Below are positions 24,556 through 37,834 of a stretch of DNA of 64,000 nt, piece after piece. The DNA comes from Zingiber officinale (lineage: Eukaryota > Streptophyta > Magnoliopsida > Zingiberales > Zingiberaceae). How positions within the stretch are numbered: position 1 is the first letter of the stretch; each line of letters starts with the position of its first letter. Location: the NCBI RefSeq assembly GCF_018446385.1, contig NC_055991.1, positions 118,959,794-119,023,793 on the forward strand. Reading direction: 5' to 3'. The translations under genes and the position numbers were made by a program. The notes beneath the pieces were generated by a model. It saw only the letters and a list, made by a program, of their open reading frames with translations, made no database searches and had not been told where the DNA came from.

Positions 24556-26290
24556 AAAGATAACTAAAGAGATATTCTTTGTATCTTACCATTTAATTTG
24601 TGATTAAGATCTTGGTTAAGTTTGTATTTATCTACGATTATCTTTGTTGTTGTGTTGATTATTATGCCATCCATGTAAATACAAAAACTACATAAGATAA
24701 TATAAATTATGTTATAATAGATAAGTTATTTGATTATTTATTGATAAATCATTGTATTCTTTCCCCTTTTTTTTACACCATCTATTTTATAATGGGGTGT
24801 TTGGTAGAAATAAAAGACAAAAATAATTTTCTCTTTCTCTTTTATTAAATTATAAGAAGTTATCACAAGCGCTCTTCAAGGTATGAAATCATATATAAAT
24901 AATTCTTAATCTTAGTTTTTATATTGATGCTCTCGAAATAATATAAATTTTAGCTTTATGTTAATGAATTTAGTTTTATATTAATACTCTTGAAGTGGTA
25001 CAAAATCTAAAATATAAATATCTAAAATTTATCAGAATATTGATTAAGATATAAAATTTATCAATATTCTTGAATAATATTGATTTACAATCTAACATTA
25101 TCAATAATTTTGAAGAATTTTGATTAAAAATATAATATATGTTAATATTCCTAAAGAATATTGAAATATATTATTATGACATATTTGTTTAATATTTATT
25201 TCCTTTTAATTTTTATTGCTATAATATTTTGAGTGGACTTAAGTATTTGATTGTTTAAATAGAAACACTTTTTTTTTCTATAAATGATATTATTCTAATT
25301 ATTTTCTTAATTTACTTTTATACCGTGATTGCTATGACAAATATTATAAAACTTGAATTTGTAGCATTTGGCCTACCTAGAAAAAATCATTTATAATGGA
25401 TTTTGGCTACAAAGATTCACTTTGTCACTAATATGTTAAGAGATATAATAAAAAAAAAGGAAACAAATAATCCCTATAGAATCATGCAAAAATATTTATT
25501 TATTTTTGTTATCACCTTGATTATGTATTGAAAGTTGAGTATACCACTGTAAAAGAATTATAAAAACTTTGAAAAAATTAAAAGAATGTTTGAGCTTATA
25601 TGTAGAGAGGTAAATTAAGAAATTTAGTAGACCATGGTAGCGGAGTGTTATAATAGATGATTAATTTAATTGTTGATTGATAAATCATTATATTTTTCTA
25701 TTTTTGCACCATTTTTTTATATCTTATAAATAAAGGTATTTGATATATATACAAAAAAAATAGTGTAATTCTCTAGATAATGCTTGTTTATGACTAAATA
25801 GTTATTAGCTATGTCCTATTTCACTTTCAAAATGTACTTTATGTCATTTTAGCATCTGATTATTAATATTGTTGTTTTCGTAATATGCGAGATTATTTAA
25901 TTAAAGTTGAAATTTATAAGAAATTGTAGATACATTTTACCGTTTTTTAACGAACCCGTAAAATTTTTTTCAAAATATCTAAATCATATGTCCTAATTTC
26001 AAAATTTTAAAATTAAGTATCCAATTTTATTTTTGCCCTTTATTCCCAATCCACTCTTAAAAAAAAAGATTAATTAGTGTTAAAAACTTTCCTACTTTGG
26101 GGTCAAAAGCAGTAGATTTTATTTTTTTTTTAATGAAAAATTGCAAATAAAATATGGAGGCGAAATGAGATTTATCCATTAATTAATTAATTTAAGTATT
26201 AAATATAATTCTGCCGTACAAGTAGTAAACTTACGTCATAAAAAAGTAAATTACGTCATAATTAAAAAATTATTTATTCTGGTTTGTTTT
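24556..26290. other. AT-rich intergenic tract
   Basis: Very AT-rich with many short aatatt-containing inverted stretches. There is no open frame, RNA gene or clear element boundary. Confidence 0.6.
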
Positions 26291-26295
26291 TACAT

Positions 26296-26372
26296 CGACG
26301 TGCGCCGTTGCCTCACCTTTCCCGTTTCTCTCCGCCCCTTCGAAGCCGTGATCGCTCGCTCTCGAAGAGATC
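26296..26372 (+). promoter_or_regulatory. probable first (non-coding) exon of the transferase gene
   Basis: A sudden GC-rich, CT-rich leader follows the AT-rich tract and ends in gaagagatcag before a gttggt donor. This is typical of a plant 5' untranslated exon. A second candidate leader exon is 28089-28168, between ttgttag and gtacat. Neither can be proven from sequence. Confidence 0.4.
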
Positions 26373-28930
26373 AGGTTGGTAATCAGCATATCCTCGGTTC
26401 CTTCTTTGCTTTCTCTTCCTTTCCTCTGCCTATATTCTCGCACCTGGGATCACTCTCGCGGTTACTTGGATTCCGTTGCCCTTCTAGGGCTTCTCTTTTC
26501 TTCCGCTACGAGGATTGGAGTTGGTTTCTCGTTTACATAATGAGAGATCCCGTGTATGTTCGAGCTGTGGAGTTGTTGCCCTTGCCCTTTACTTCAAAAA
26601 TCTCTCTTTTATTGTTAGGTACAAGGTTTTAGATTTTTAGTTCCTATGTTGATCCGTGATACTGTTTTATCTTCCCAACTTTTTCTTTAGGACTTTTTTT
26701 TAGTGTTTATCTATGTGCGCAGTACGTTCATGAGTGTGGATGCTTTTAGAGTTTAGTTTGTTTAGTTTAACTCGTTGAACGTTCAAGGAACAACAGCTGA
26801 AATTGGGATGATCTGGTAATTTTCCTTGATTTGAACAATCTTGGTACATCAACTATATAGCTAGATTGTGGAAGCAAAATTGGCAACGATGGCGGAGGTG
26901 GCTATGAATGCAAAATCACAAGAAAAGGAATTTTGAAACAACACCGTATACATGGACACGAAGTATTCAACTTTTCACAACTCTCACTTGTATACCATTT
27001 TCAATGGAAAAAGAAACCAACAATTTACTTCCAGAACAAGGTGATCACTGAGAATTTCTCCCAAGAAGAAAGCATTCCTATGTATATTCTGACCCCTTTG
27101 TGCTATTTGCATGCAAAATCAAGTTTTATTGGTATCTAGCACAAATCCATATGTGAGGTGTTATTGGTATGTAGTGTGATTCCATAGGTGATGTGTTGGA
27201 TAGATAGACTACTGCAAGGCGATACTGTGGTTGGCTGTGTGGCCTGTGCCTCCTTGCTTGAGCGATGCACACACACAACTTAGCATATCATGCAAATTTC
27301 AACACATCCCTATCGAGCCAAAAATCCACATTATATTATAAAGTGACAATTCTATTCTGAAGTTGCATAAATAAGGTGCTATTTATACTATTTATTCTAC
27401 ATTTTTTAACAATATGATAAGTGCTTGCTTAATCAATGTTCCTTTATCTTCTAAGCCAACTTTATAAACCGAAAGTATCAAGCTAAGTAGAATTACAAGT
27501 AAATCAATGAAATATAATTTCAGTAGTAATAAAAGAACTAATGGAATAGCAAAATTGGATGAACATGAAATTCCAATAAACAAGAATTTTGGATATCTTG
27601 AATCTATTACTTTACAAAAAAAGACATCAATGAAAATGCTATTAACAATATTAAAGGTGAGTTGAAGATCGATAGAATCTAGAATCTAGAATCAGATGAG
27701 TTGAAGAATTGATTAAAGTTAAAAGTGTAAGGATAAAGAAAGACGAAAGAAAATTCTAGTTAGCATAAGTAAAAGTTATTTAAGAATTGTAATATTACTC
27801 GTGATGGATCCTTGCCAAGATTACAATGGAGGGGTAAGACCCATGTAAACCCCAAACAGTTAGGAGCATTGTTGGCCTGCCTTTTAGTGTGCAGGGATGA
27901 AAACTTATTTTTTGTAGATGATTACAAGAGAATAAGTTGGGGAGAAAAAAATGTCAGCTTTAAGTAGAAATCGCAGGGCCACATGGGTTTCTGATTGGAG
28001 TTTTTAAATCCGATATTAGTTTATCACAAAAAAATTTATGTTTGTTGCATATATTTTGTATTTTCATGAATTTTCTTTGTGTTGTTAGGGCAGCTCAGTG
28101 TACGAAGATCTTGCCTTTGTCAGTCCACTGAAAGAAGAAAAACTTGCTATTTACTATGAACTGCAAAAGTACATTCTTGTTGCCTTCTATTACATTCATT
28201 GGTGTTTAAGAACATTACCTCTTGATGCTGTCGCTAGTCTTAGTCTATGTTTAAGAACATGTACTTTGACCTAAGTGCCATACATTGTGATTTTTTTTTT
28301 AACTTAGAGACATGGAGACTTGTCAGAATTTTTTTTTCTTCCAAATTTAGTATACAAGTACGGGGATACAACAATTATACAAATTAATTTTAATTATGTT
28401 AATCTCATATAATTTAAATTAATCTATTACTTTATTAATTGAGAGATTTGAGATGTTAATTAGGGTATTTTTCAGAAATTGCAATCAATGTAGCTATCGG
28501 AATGTTTAAGAGCTAATTTTTGCGATTTGTTGGGCTACTTTATGGTTAGATCATATGCTGATCGATTTGAGTTTCCTTGGACTCGAACCGGGTGGGAATC
28601 AAATCGAACGGAATGTTATATAGCTGGACAATGGTGAACCAAATAGGACCAAAACGGCTTCATAGTAGGTTTATGGATTCTTTTTTCTTCATTTTTTAAC
28701 AGTTTCTCACCCACTTCCAGCACAATCCTACGTCAACCCTCCCCTTACTATCTCGTCATTGGACTTGGATACTGCATCGTCAATCATCTTCTTCAACAAC
28801 AGTGGGCACTTGTGAGGCCGCTTTGTTAGGTAAGACTCCTTTTAACTATATCTTTTTCATTTTGTGTTTCATCTTCCTTTTATTTTTTTTCCCTCTGTGC
28901 TTGTGGGTATGGGAGGGAAAATGGACAAGT

Positions 28931-29168
28931 TCGAGAAATGGAGATCTCTACTTATGGTTTATTTATGAGGAGTGCCTTTCATTTTAAAGACAATTACAAT
29001 GGTGACCAATTTCAAAAATTTGAGTTTCTTACAAATCTACCTAAGAATGTCCGAGAAATGGAGGTCTCCACTTATGGATTATATATGAGTGTCTTTCATT
29101 TCAAAGGCAATAATTAGTACACTGGCCAATCTCAAAAATTTGTGTTCCTTATATATCTTCCTGAACTC
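28931..29168. repeat. 120-bp tandem duplication in leader intron
   Basis: Two copies, starting at 28931 and 29051, share cgagaaatggag, the cttatgg block and tctcaaaaatttg. Moderately diverged. Confidence 0.8.
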
Positions 29169-29537
29169 CTAGTCTTAGAATTTTTTGGTACTTGTAATCA
29201 CTCGCTCAAGCTTACCATAAAAAGCAATAATTGTGTTACAAGATTAGTTCAGATCATGAATATGGTTTTTGTGTTTCTTCTCTACTGTTGAATTTTGAAA
29301 ATGATTAGGTGTACAAGCAATTAGTATTTTTGCTGACTTTAATGATTATTCTTCCATGATGATTTTCAAATTGTTTTGATGGATGAAAATTAGGTATTTC
29401 CCAAAATTTTATGAAAAAAATTCTTCTGTCAAGGATCAAATAGCTGCAAATTGGTGATATGTTTTGTACTAACAACATTATTGCGTAAAGCTTACTTCTT
29501 ACATATGGCATTTGGTTATTTGCGCAGGTCATGCAAC

Positions 29538-32500
29538 ATGTCTTCTACAGGTACTGTATTCAAATAAATATATCACTTATGAATTGCTCTCATTAGCCAC
29601 ATTAAAACATACCTTTTCATCTTTACATTTTTTGTATTTGCTAAATTATTTTGATTCCCCTTGCTTATGCCTTAATCTTTTAGTCTAAAAACAAAGTCTG
29701 TGATTGAGCAATTTTTACACTCCTGATTACTCAATATGATAAATTTGTTCAAATGCCTACAAAACTTTGCACTAGATTTCTTCTGCTTGAACTCAGTCAT
29801 ATTTATCTGTCATATACTAATGTTGGTATCTTTGGGTAAGGTTAGTGTGATATTGTGTGGGCATAATTACCTTCTATCATCCTATGATTATTGGCTTTCC
29901 CCCTGGCATTCATGAAAATGCATTTGAAATTTGATTGCTGACCTGTATAACACATACTGACTCCTATTGCCAGTCCAAGACAAAACTAGTAGGTATTAGC
30001 ATCAGTGCCACATTACTAGTGTTGGTGTATGCAAGGTCTAATATCATTCTGAGCTAGGGCATCAGTCCTTGGTTGAAACAAAACTGTGCTGTTGCCATGC
30101 TAGCCACTGACACACTGCTGGTGGCACCAAATAGGATAGTGGAATCAATTCATGGAAGGAGGAGAAGGAGGTGGTGGAGGAGACAGCTTACTTGGAGAAG
30201 CAAACCTAGTCTGTTCGGGTCTCACTAAATAGGATGGTGGAAGATGCCTCTGCAGAAATAGGGGTTTAGGCATCTGTAGGGCATGGTTTTGAGGAGTTTA
30301 TTTAACTCCGCATCTCAGGCCATTGGGTCTCACTAAATAGGATGGTGGAAGAAGCCTCTGCAGAAATAGGGGTTTAGGCATCAGTATGGTTTTGAGGAGT
30401 TAATTTAACTCCACATCTCAGCCCATTCTGCATTCCAGCTAGCTGGATGAATTATATGTTTCATGGTTAGGAACAGTTTCTAATGCGTAAACATGCAGTA
30501 TTACTTTATACTGGTTGGTAATTTAATGTTTCACCTAATATACCAGCAAAACAAATATCATTTTAGTACCTCATGCTGATTAACTTATAATTTCCATTGT
30601 GCTCTATTGTACACCATATGAGTGTGTGTTTGCATCTGCATGGATCTTGCTATCTCAATTCTTGTTCTCCAGCAACTTTATCTTGCAAGTATAGTATCTC
30701 AGTAAGACAATGTTTAGGGATGGAGTATGCAGATGAACCTAGTGAATTATGTATGCTAATTTGATTTAGGAAGCTTTACATATTTTTTGAATTTTATTAC
30801 TAGAAAAATAAGATTCTAATTGCTCCAAATTCATAAATGTTGTATTTATTGTTTTGGCCATGTATATGTTTCAGATTTATTGAAGCTTGCTGCAAATCTT
30901 GAATCAAAGAAATCAAAGATCAATTTTGAACCTGAAGTACTGTCAACTCTTGGATCATTGCTTCTTGATGTTCATGCTGTTTGTCAACCAAAGCCAACTG
31001 ACTATGAGAACCGAAGAAAATTAGTTCAAAAGTTCAATAAATTGGCACTAGAAGTTTATGGTAGTCATATGACCCTTCATCTTCCATCTTTTATTTTGTA
31101 GAAACCATGTTTCTCTATGTTACACAACTTCCGACCTGAAGCTGTCATTATCTGATGGGCAATAATTGAAAATAAAACATTAATTTAATTGGACCACTAC
31201 ATTCAAATACTGCTGAATTTTGTTCATATAAATTGGCATTTGAGCCCTGCATTTTTATGGGAATTTTGTCTCTTTTCTTTTTTGAACAATAGATGTAGAC
31301 ATGTTTTAATTTTTCAATTCATGAGGCAATACTTGATGACATTGTGTTGTTGTCATTGGCTGTAGTACTCGCATTGTGCTGGTCCTGTTGGCCTTCAGAG
31401 TATGACTTCTTTTGTGTTTGGAAATTGACTATTGCTTAAATTTAACTGTGTGGAAATTCAATATATAATCATAGTTCACATTGGGTTAGACCTGTATCTA
31501 CTGCCCGCTATAGCATGTATAATTTGACATGGTTTTTTCGTAATAAATCACAACAGTGCATGCATACAGAAGGGCCTTCCTACAGGATAGAATAACTTCT
31601 TTTCATTTTGTCTAATTGTTCTTAAGGCATTCTTTGATATATTCCATTTTGCTGTTATGATTCTTAATGAACATATCTGGTTGATGGCCTGTTACTTGGC
31701 TGGATGATTTTGAAGGGAGAGGGAAGGGGGAGTGAAAGGCTAAGGAACAAGAAAAGCTAAGAGGTCTCATCCTATTTTTATTGTTGCTTCCCTTCTGTCC
31801 CTTTGTTCCTTCTTCTTTGTTCACTCAACAAACTCCCCAGTACAATGATGTTTTTTTTTTGTCCTGACCACGAGGTGTCATCACCAAACATTGGATGTGA
31901 GTGAGAGCAACTAGGTTACACCCCTCCCTACAATGTGAATCCCTCCAACCTTTGTCTAGAAGCTCTACAGATCTAGCTCATTTACCACTAGACAAAGCTA
32001 TTTATTAAAATACCTGTTGCAATTCATCAAAACATGAAAAGCATTATCATTACCTGCAAAAGTTATCGTTGAATTGTCATCTTACAATATATTCCTTTCT
32101 CACATTTTCAGAATACTCGTTTCTGCATGTCTTTGGTTGAGACACTGCTATTGACGTTTTCTACCTTTTCATTCTTTTTATTCAGGCAAAAACAATGGCT
32201 TTCCGGCAGTGGAGGCATTTGGGTCTTTCACTATGGACTTATTTACCTCTAATAGTGACCTGGATCTATCAATTAACTTCAGTAATGATATGGTTGACTT
32301 CCCCCGTGATAGGAAGATTTCTTGTCTTAAGATACTTGCAGATGTCTTGAATGATCATCAAAGTAAAGTCATATTTCTTTTCTTTATATCTTTTAAACTG
32401 CATACCACCAAAAAGATCGGTGCAAAACTTTGGCCAATGTGACTAAATGTGGGTTGTTTTTGCTCATGCTGTTTATGGTTAGTATATGCTCAAATTGTTT

Positions 32501-35500
32501 TCATCTTATGGTTGTATACTCAAATCGGTGACATCTTGTTCTTGATCATTTTGCATAAATTATTGTTTCCCAAGTTCTAAGCCTTTTTCCTTTTGAGATT
32601 ACAGAGAGGGGACTTGTCACTAGGGTTTTGCCAATTTTAACAGCTAGAGTTCCAGTTTTGAAAGTTGTAGACTGTGAAACTGGAGTGGAATGTGATTTTT
32701 CAATTGAAAATAAGGATGGCATTTCCAGATCCTTGTTCTATTCAATTGTTGCTTCAATTGATGAAAGATTTTCGAAATTGAGTTATTTGCTAAGATTCTT
32801 ATATTTACTGCTTTATTTGTTGATATCAACTATTGCTTGGATTGATGAAAGGTTTCTGAAATTGAGTTATATGGTAAGATTCTTATATTTACTGATTTGT
32901 TGATATCAATTGTTGCTACAATTGATGAAAGTTTTCTGAAATTAAGTTATTTGGTAAGATTCTTATATTTACTGCTTTATTTGTTAATATGCTAGTACTC
33001 ATAGTTGAGTTTCTTGAATTTACTCTCAGTATGATTAAGTTTTCTTATATTATTTTTCTTTTGTTTCATATCCTATACTTATTTCAGGATGTTTTGCCAT
33101 GTTGTGAAGTTTATGTATTTTTTCCTGTATACTTGTGTTAATTTCGGGAGAGAAAAATATATGTTTTTATTGTCAGCAAGAAGTATGATATATGCCTTCT
33201 TGCAGATGAAAGCTTGGGCAAAAGCACGTGATATTAACAGCTCGAGGGATCACACTATGAATTCTTTATCAATAATTTCCTTAGTAGCGTTTCATTTACA
33301 GGTGACACTTTCTTAGTTTTCATTGTAATGTTATGGTAGGATTGTTATTGTTGTGGTCAAATTATGACAACATTCAAATGGACCCACTCGAAGGTATCCT
33401 AGTGAGGTTTACTGGGCTTCTAAACTAAAAGAAGCTATATTTGGCTGGAAAGAAGGATCAAGTAGTGCCTAAGTCCACTAGGTTACCTTACCCTGGCAAT
33501 ATGTGCCTTAGCGTGTTGTGGAACTATTGCAATGGTTGCTTGAAGCAAAGAAATAGACAAGGGGATGGAATGTCACTGGATCCATAGACCAAGAGTCTAA
33601 CCCATAATCTCCATATGCGACTTAACTTTTATAGGGCAAGAATAGAGTTAGTTACACGATCTATTGTCAAAGATGTGTGTTAGCTCCTCGTTCTTAATCA
33701 TACATTAGCGTAGTTAAACTACTACGTGCCCTCTCTCCGTGTCATTTTTCAATTTGTAAAGGTTTTTGCTAGTTGCTCCAGCTTAGTGCTTGATTGGATC
33801 AACCTTATATCCACTTGATGATCTGCTAGTGTATGGTTTTGGCTATTTATGCTAATAGTCTAAGGGACTAAAAATGAATATGAGAACTGGCAACTCTTGC
33901 TCTTTATAGAATATTTGCATCAATCCCATTACTGTTTTCAACTTTTTCCCAATTTACATTAAATCTTAGGGTTTAATATGCTATATAAGAAATTACTTTT
34001 TTTTAGTAATTCTCAAGGTTTAAAATGTTGAACCTTGCTAGAGTTCTGGTCTTTGGCCAAAATGATGCTGTTTAATTCAACGCTAGAGTTGTGGCAAATT
34101 AAAGGTGGAGGAAGGGGATTGAGAAGAATAAAAAAGGAGAATAGATCTGAGTAAAGTTTAAATTATTATTCTTTGTAAGAGTTTTATGTCCGGACTTAGA
34201 TAATCAATAAATGCTCTAGTTAGGCTACAATAAAATAATAAAAAATTTATTTAAATATAGGTGATGATATAGTAGGAGATAAAGCTCAATGGCGTAGAAG
34301 AATTCATATAGCTGACTCCACTTAGTGGGATAAGGTTTGATTGTTGTTGGTTGTTGTTGTTGTAAGAGTTTTACTCCTCATTTGGAGTGGTATAGTTTTG
34401 GTACCATGTTGTGGTGACACTCTACGCCTATTGGCGAGTACAAAGCATGCCAAGATGAATTTGTGTTAATATTCTTTAACTTGGTTAATTTGTTTGTAGA
34501 AATAAGAGAATAATATGGTCAATTGAATTAAATATTATAGTACTATATCATGTAATGCTTGTGTTAAGTCAGTTGGAGTGGTATAGTTTTTGCCGTGTTA
34601 TGTTGATAGTTGACTACTTTGATATGCATCAAAGCATGCCGAAATGAATATGATGATTTTTTTAAATACTATTTCACTTAGTTAATTTACTTGTCTTACT
34701 ATACTGTACAAATACTTGACACGTGTAAGTTAAAGCATGCTGAGCTGAATTGAAATGAGGTTTACTCATTTAGTATTCTTTTATAAAAAATTTCTACAAT
34801 ATCAATTAATAATTCAATAAGAAACAATTTTATTTATTTTATTTCAATGTGTATCGAGATGAATTCATACAAGTTTTACTCATGTAGTCTAAGTCCACTT
34901 ATTTACTAATAGCAATAAAATTATCGGGATTACATAATCAATTAAGATTAATATTTTAAAAAATAGAAAAGAATAATAAACACTTTGAATTCATCCTCGG
35001 TTTTGGGTTTTCCAAACGTACTGAAATGTTACGCTTCAACTATGTCCAAGATTTCAAACCATGGTAATTCTTTTTCATCTTACATTCGTGTTTTACACAT
35101 TTTTCTTCACTTTCTAAGTTTGGCCCTTTGTCAATTTCACTTTGTATAAAAATGACAGAAAGTAAGCTAAGAACTAGCATCTAAAAGGAAATTGAGACTC
35201 AAATTAAGCTTGAGGAAGCGTCAAGCTGAAAAAGTGGGGAAGAACATGGAGATAAAATAATGTAATCGAATTACTAAAAGAGTAACCTTCTTAGTAATAG
35301 TTTTAGTGAAGTGGCAGATAGTTCTCTCATGCGTAAGACTGATATTGTTTAGATTATGTATATGTATAATGGATGGAGTTGAGTAAAGCAAAAGTTCTCT
35401 CATGTGACCATCATGTGACCATCCTTGATTGGCTAATATGTGATTTTACTTATTGATGTATTAAAATACATGATTTTATGCACCTTATCACTTACTAGTT

Positions 35501-36966
35501 TTCATTCTCATAGTGTTTAAAGGTGTGTTGATTCCTATTTCTATTTCCCGGCCAATTTCTTATAGTAGTATATGGAGATGTCAAGAATAACAAAGCTCAT
35601 AGGTGGAAATTTCTTTCTTTCATAGTTGACAATTGCCATTTATTAGATCATCTATCTGAAGGATGAACTAGTGAGATAATCATAGTTATTCTTGTTTGAT
35701 GCCTTCGTGTTATACATCACTGGATTTGACTGTGATTTTGATACTTTGTTCAATCATCGATCTTGACACGGCCGATAATGCATTCTTGATGTCTACCTTT
35801 TCTTGCAGCACAGACCCGAGAGCCTCCTATACTTCCTCCTTTTTCTGAACTATTAAAAGGTATCAACCTTAGAATTGCATGCTAAGAGATTCAATTTGCT
35901 ATCCTTCACCTGGGAATGATTGTTCTGGAATTTTTTGTTGCTTGCTGACTAGATAGATGCTGCATGTTGAAATTTTCTATTTTGGCATTTTCAGCGCTTC
36001 TTTTGAAGTAGACATTAACAATAAGAGTTGTATACAGTTAGTGAATCTACTGATGTTCCGCTAGGAATTTTATGGTTTTGCAATTATTGGGATATTATCA
36101 ACATTGGTTTGAAAACCAATTTGGGTCAGTCGACACAAAGTATATTCATCTGGAAATCAAACATTCATGGAATTGCTTTAGAAATTTGGCAGAAAGCCTA
36201 ATTCATATGAACACAACAAAAATGATGTAAATCAAATAGTCCAATCAATTTATCTCAAACTCTAAACTGTTCAAGCCTAGCTTGTGATTAAGGAGACACA
36301 AAAGGTAAGTAGAGTCAATGAGCACATATGGAGGAATGGTTGTGAGGATGCAAGAAAGTGATGCAAACTCTTGTTGGGAGTGCATGGACTTGCTCGAGGC
36401 TCGACATGTAAACAAGGCAAACTCAATCGAGATTGGCCTTGGCAAAGATTCACTTACGAGCATGATTTGATCCTTGGTTATTTGCATGCTCTGTCTTTGT
36501 TGTGATGCAAAACATCTAGGTGTAGTACTTTTATGTGAACAGTTAGGGAAAAAGTTGTGATTTTGATTTTTGATTAGGAGCTTTAGCACATCAGTGTTTT
36601 AAAAGAGCAAAGAATCCAAAGTTCAGCAAACAAACAGAAATACTAAATCAACCAGTCTATCAGATGCCAGTTGCTTTGCCTATTATCATGGTGCCTCCTG
36701 TTCAACCACAAGTTCATAACGGGTTTTATGGACCAGCTCCTGGTTTTGTTCCTCCGCCTGTTCCTCCGCCTTTTAGGTTGTATGACCACCCTCAACGTCC
36801 AGTTCCTCCTTTTTTATCAGGTTATGGGAATGGCCATCCACCCCCATTCATCCGTGAACCACCCTTCAGCCATAGGTTGCCCCCACATCAACTTGGCTTC
36901 CGTGATGAACGACATTACCCAGAGAATTCGCCATTTATGCATCCAGGGTTTGGACGGCGGTGGTAG
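29538..36966 (+). CDS. nucleotidyltransferase (TUTase/non-canonical poly(A) polymerase-like), shortened
   Basis: Exons join in frame: 29538-29550, 30875-31060, 32186-32362, 32605-32789 (or to 32873), 33206-33301, 35814-35859, 36578-36966, giving 363 or 391 residues. The family adds A or U to RNA 3' ends. The catalytic Pol-beta fold shows FGSFTMDLFTSNSDLDLSIN (GS plus the DxD pair) and the third acidic site ECDFSIENKDGI. The central helices follow (MKAWAKARDINSSRDHTMNS, HLQ/TREPPILPPF). Relatives such as Arabidopsis At2g40520 continue with about 120 more residues of the PAP-associated domain. Here the next exon jumps, still in frame, to a proline-rich tail (VPPPVPPPF) ending GRRW. The donor after exon 4 is altered within a triplicated stretch. 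It could be a divergent short gene or a decaying copy. Confidence 0.72.
30218..30427. repeat. 107-bp tandem duplication in intron
   Basis: Copies at 30218 and 30325 begin gggtctcactaaataggatg and run to the catctcag block. They differ at few positions. Confidence 0.88.
31850..32010 (-). mobile_element. possible tRNA-type SINE
   Basis: The minus strand begins with an A-box-like tgtctagtggtaaatgagc and ends in a run of A. The body is about 150 bases. The B box is poor and no target duplication was found, so this is tentative. Confidence 0.35.
32744..32995 (+). repeat. triplicated 3' end of a transferase exon with its donor
   Basis: Three tandem copies (periods 84 and 80) each cover the last codons of exon 4 (for example ATIDE/SIDERFSKLSYL), the splice donor and the start of the intron (aagattcttatatttactg). 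The donor after copy 1 reads ctaag instead of gtaag. Copies 2 (32874) and 3 (32954) keep gtaag. Using donor 2 adds 28 in-frame, mostly hydrophobic residues. Reading on to donor 3 meets a stop. Confidence 0.88.
34262..34362 (+). mobile_element. 3' end of a LINE-like element with (GTT)n tail
   Basis: The block ccacttagtgggataagg followed by a gttgtt tail resembles the 3' end of plant RTE-type LINEs, as I recall them. Only this end is present. A short piece of similar sequence in opposite orientation is at 59.77 kb. Confidence 0.4.
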
Positions 36967-37834
36967 GAGACATACTCGTGGCCGGCCGTAGGAACTACAT
37001 CTGTGTTCCAGTACATCCGCGAGATTGAAGGTTGCGATAGTCAAAACTTCACTCATCAAGTTGATATTCCTAATTGGCCTCACAAATTCACAAGGGATAT
37101 TGTAAAAAGATAAAACTCACACAAAGGATCAAAATCATTTAAATTGTTTATTTCTGCATAAGTTAACTAGTTAGCATCAATCAAGAACAACCTGTTTGTG
37201 AATGTACTGTTAAATAATTGGTATAATTTTACTATAATATCTCGGTCAATTTTAGATAAATTCCCATTTTATGAAATGCTAACTGAAATATTTTGAACTC
37301 TGATGGAATGATTGTCTTATATTTGCCACATGAACATTTTCATGAAAGAATAGTTTTTCAGAGGTAACCGATATGAAGGACAATCCCCTTGCTACCGTGG
37401 TGCCCTCCTACGCAGTGACTGCTGTCGAGGGGCCAATGTGAGGCAAGAGGAATGCACTAGCATAATCACCTGCCATAAACAGCCCAAAGAAACTCATCCG
37501 CTGCATAAAGGCCACACCGCCGGAGTTTTGGTAGTCGCAAGATCAGGCGAAGGGGCAAACAACTCGAATGTTAGGAATGCAAACATTGAATAACTAATGC
37601 TGAGCAGATGACATTTCAAGAAATAATAATAGCATGGAATGCACATTTCATCTCATCCATGTGCCACAACACCACAGGAAGAAGCCAGAAACTGCACTCG
37701 TTGTGGTTCAAGATGTTTATATAATTAGACCACATGTAACACACTGTCATAAGATCATTAAGTACGATTTTTTAACATGCTTATACAAACTTCAAACTGT
37801 TCATTTGGCATGGAAACAGCTGCTGACTCTGATT
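36967..37834. other. tail-to-tail intergenic region
   Basis: This separates the transferase-like gene (+) from the small-protein gene (-) and should hold both 3' untranslated regions. A GC-richer patch at about 37390-37560 is not explained; I could not read a protein from it. Confidence 0.5.
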
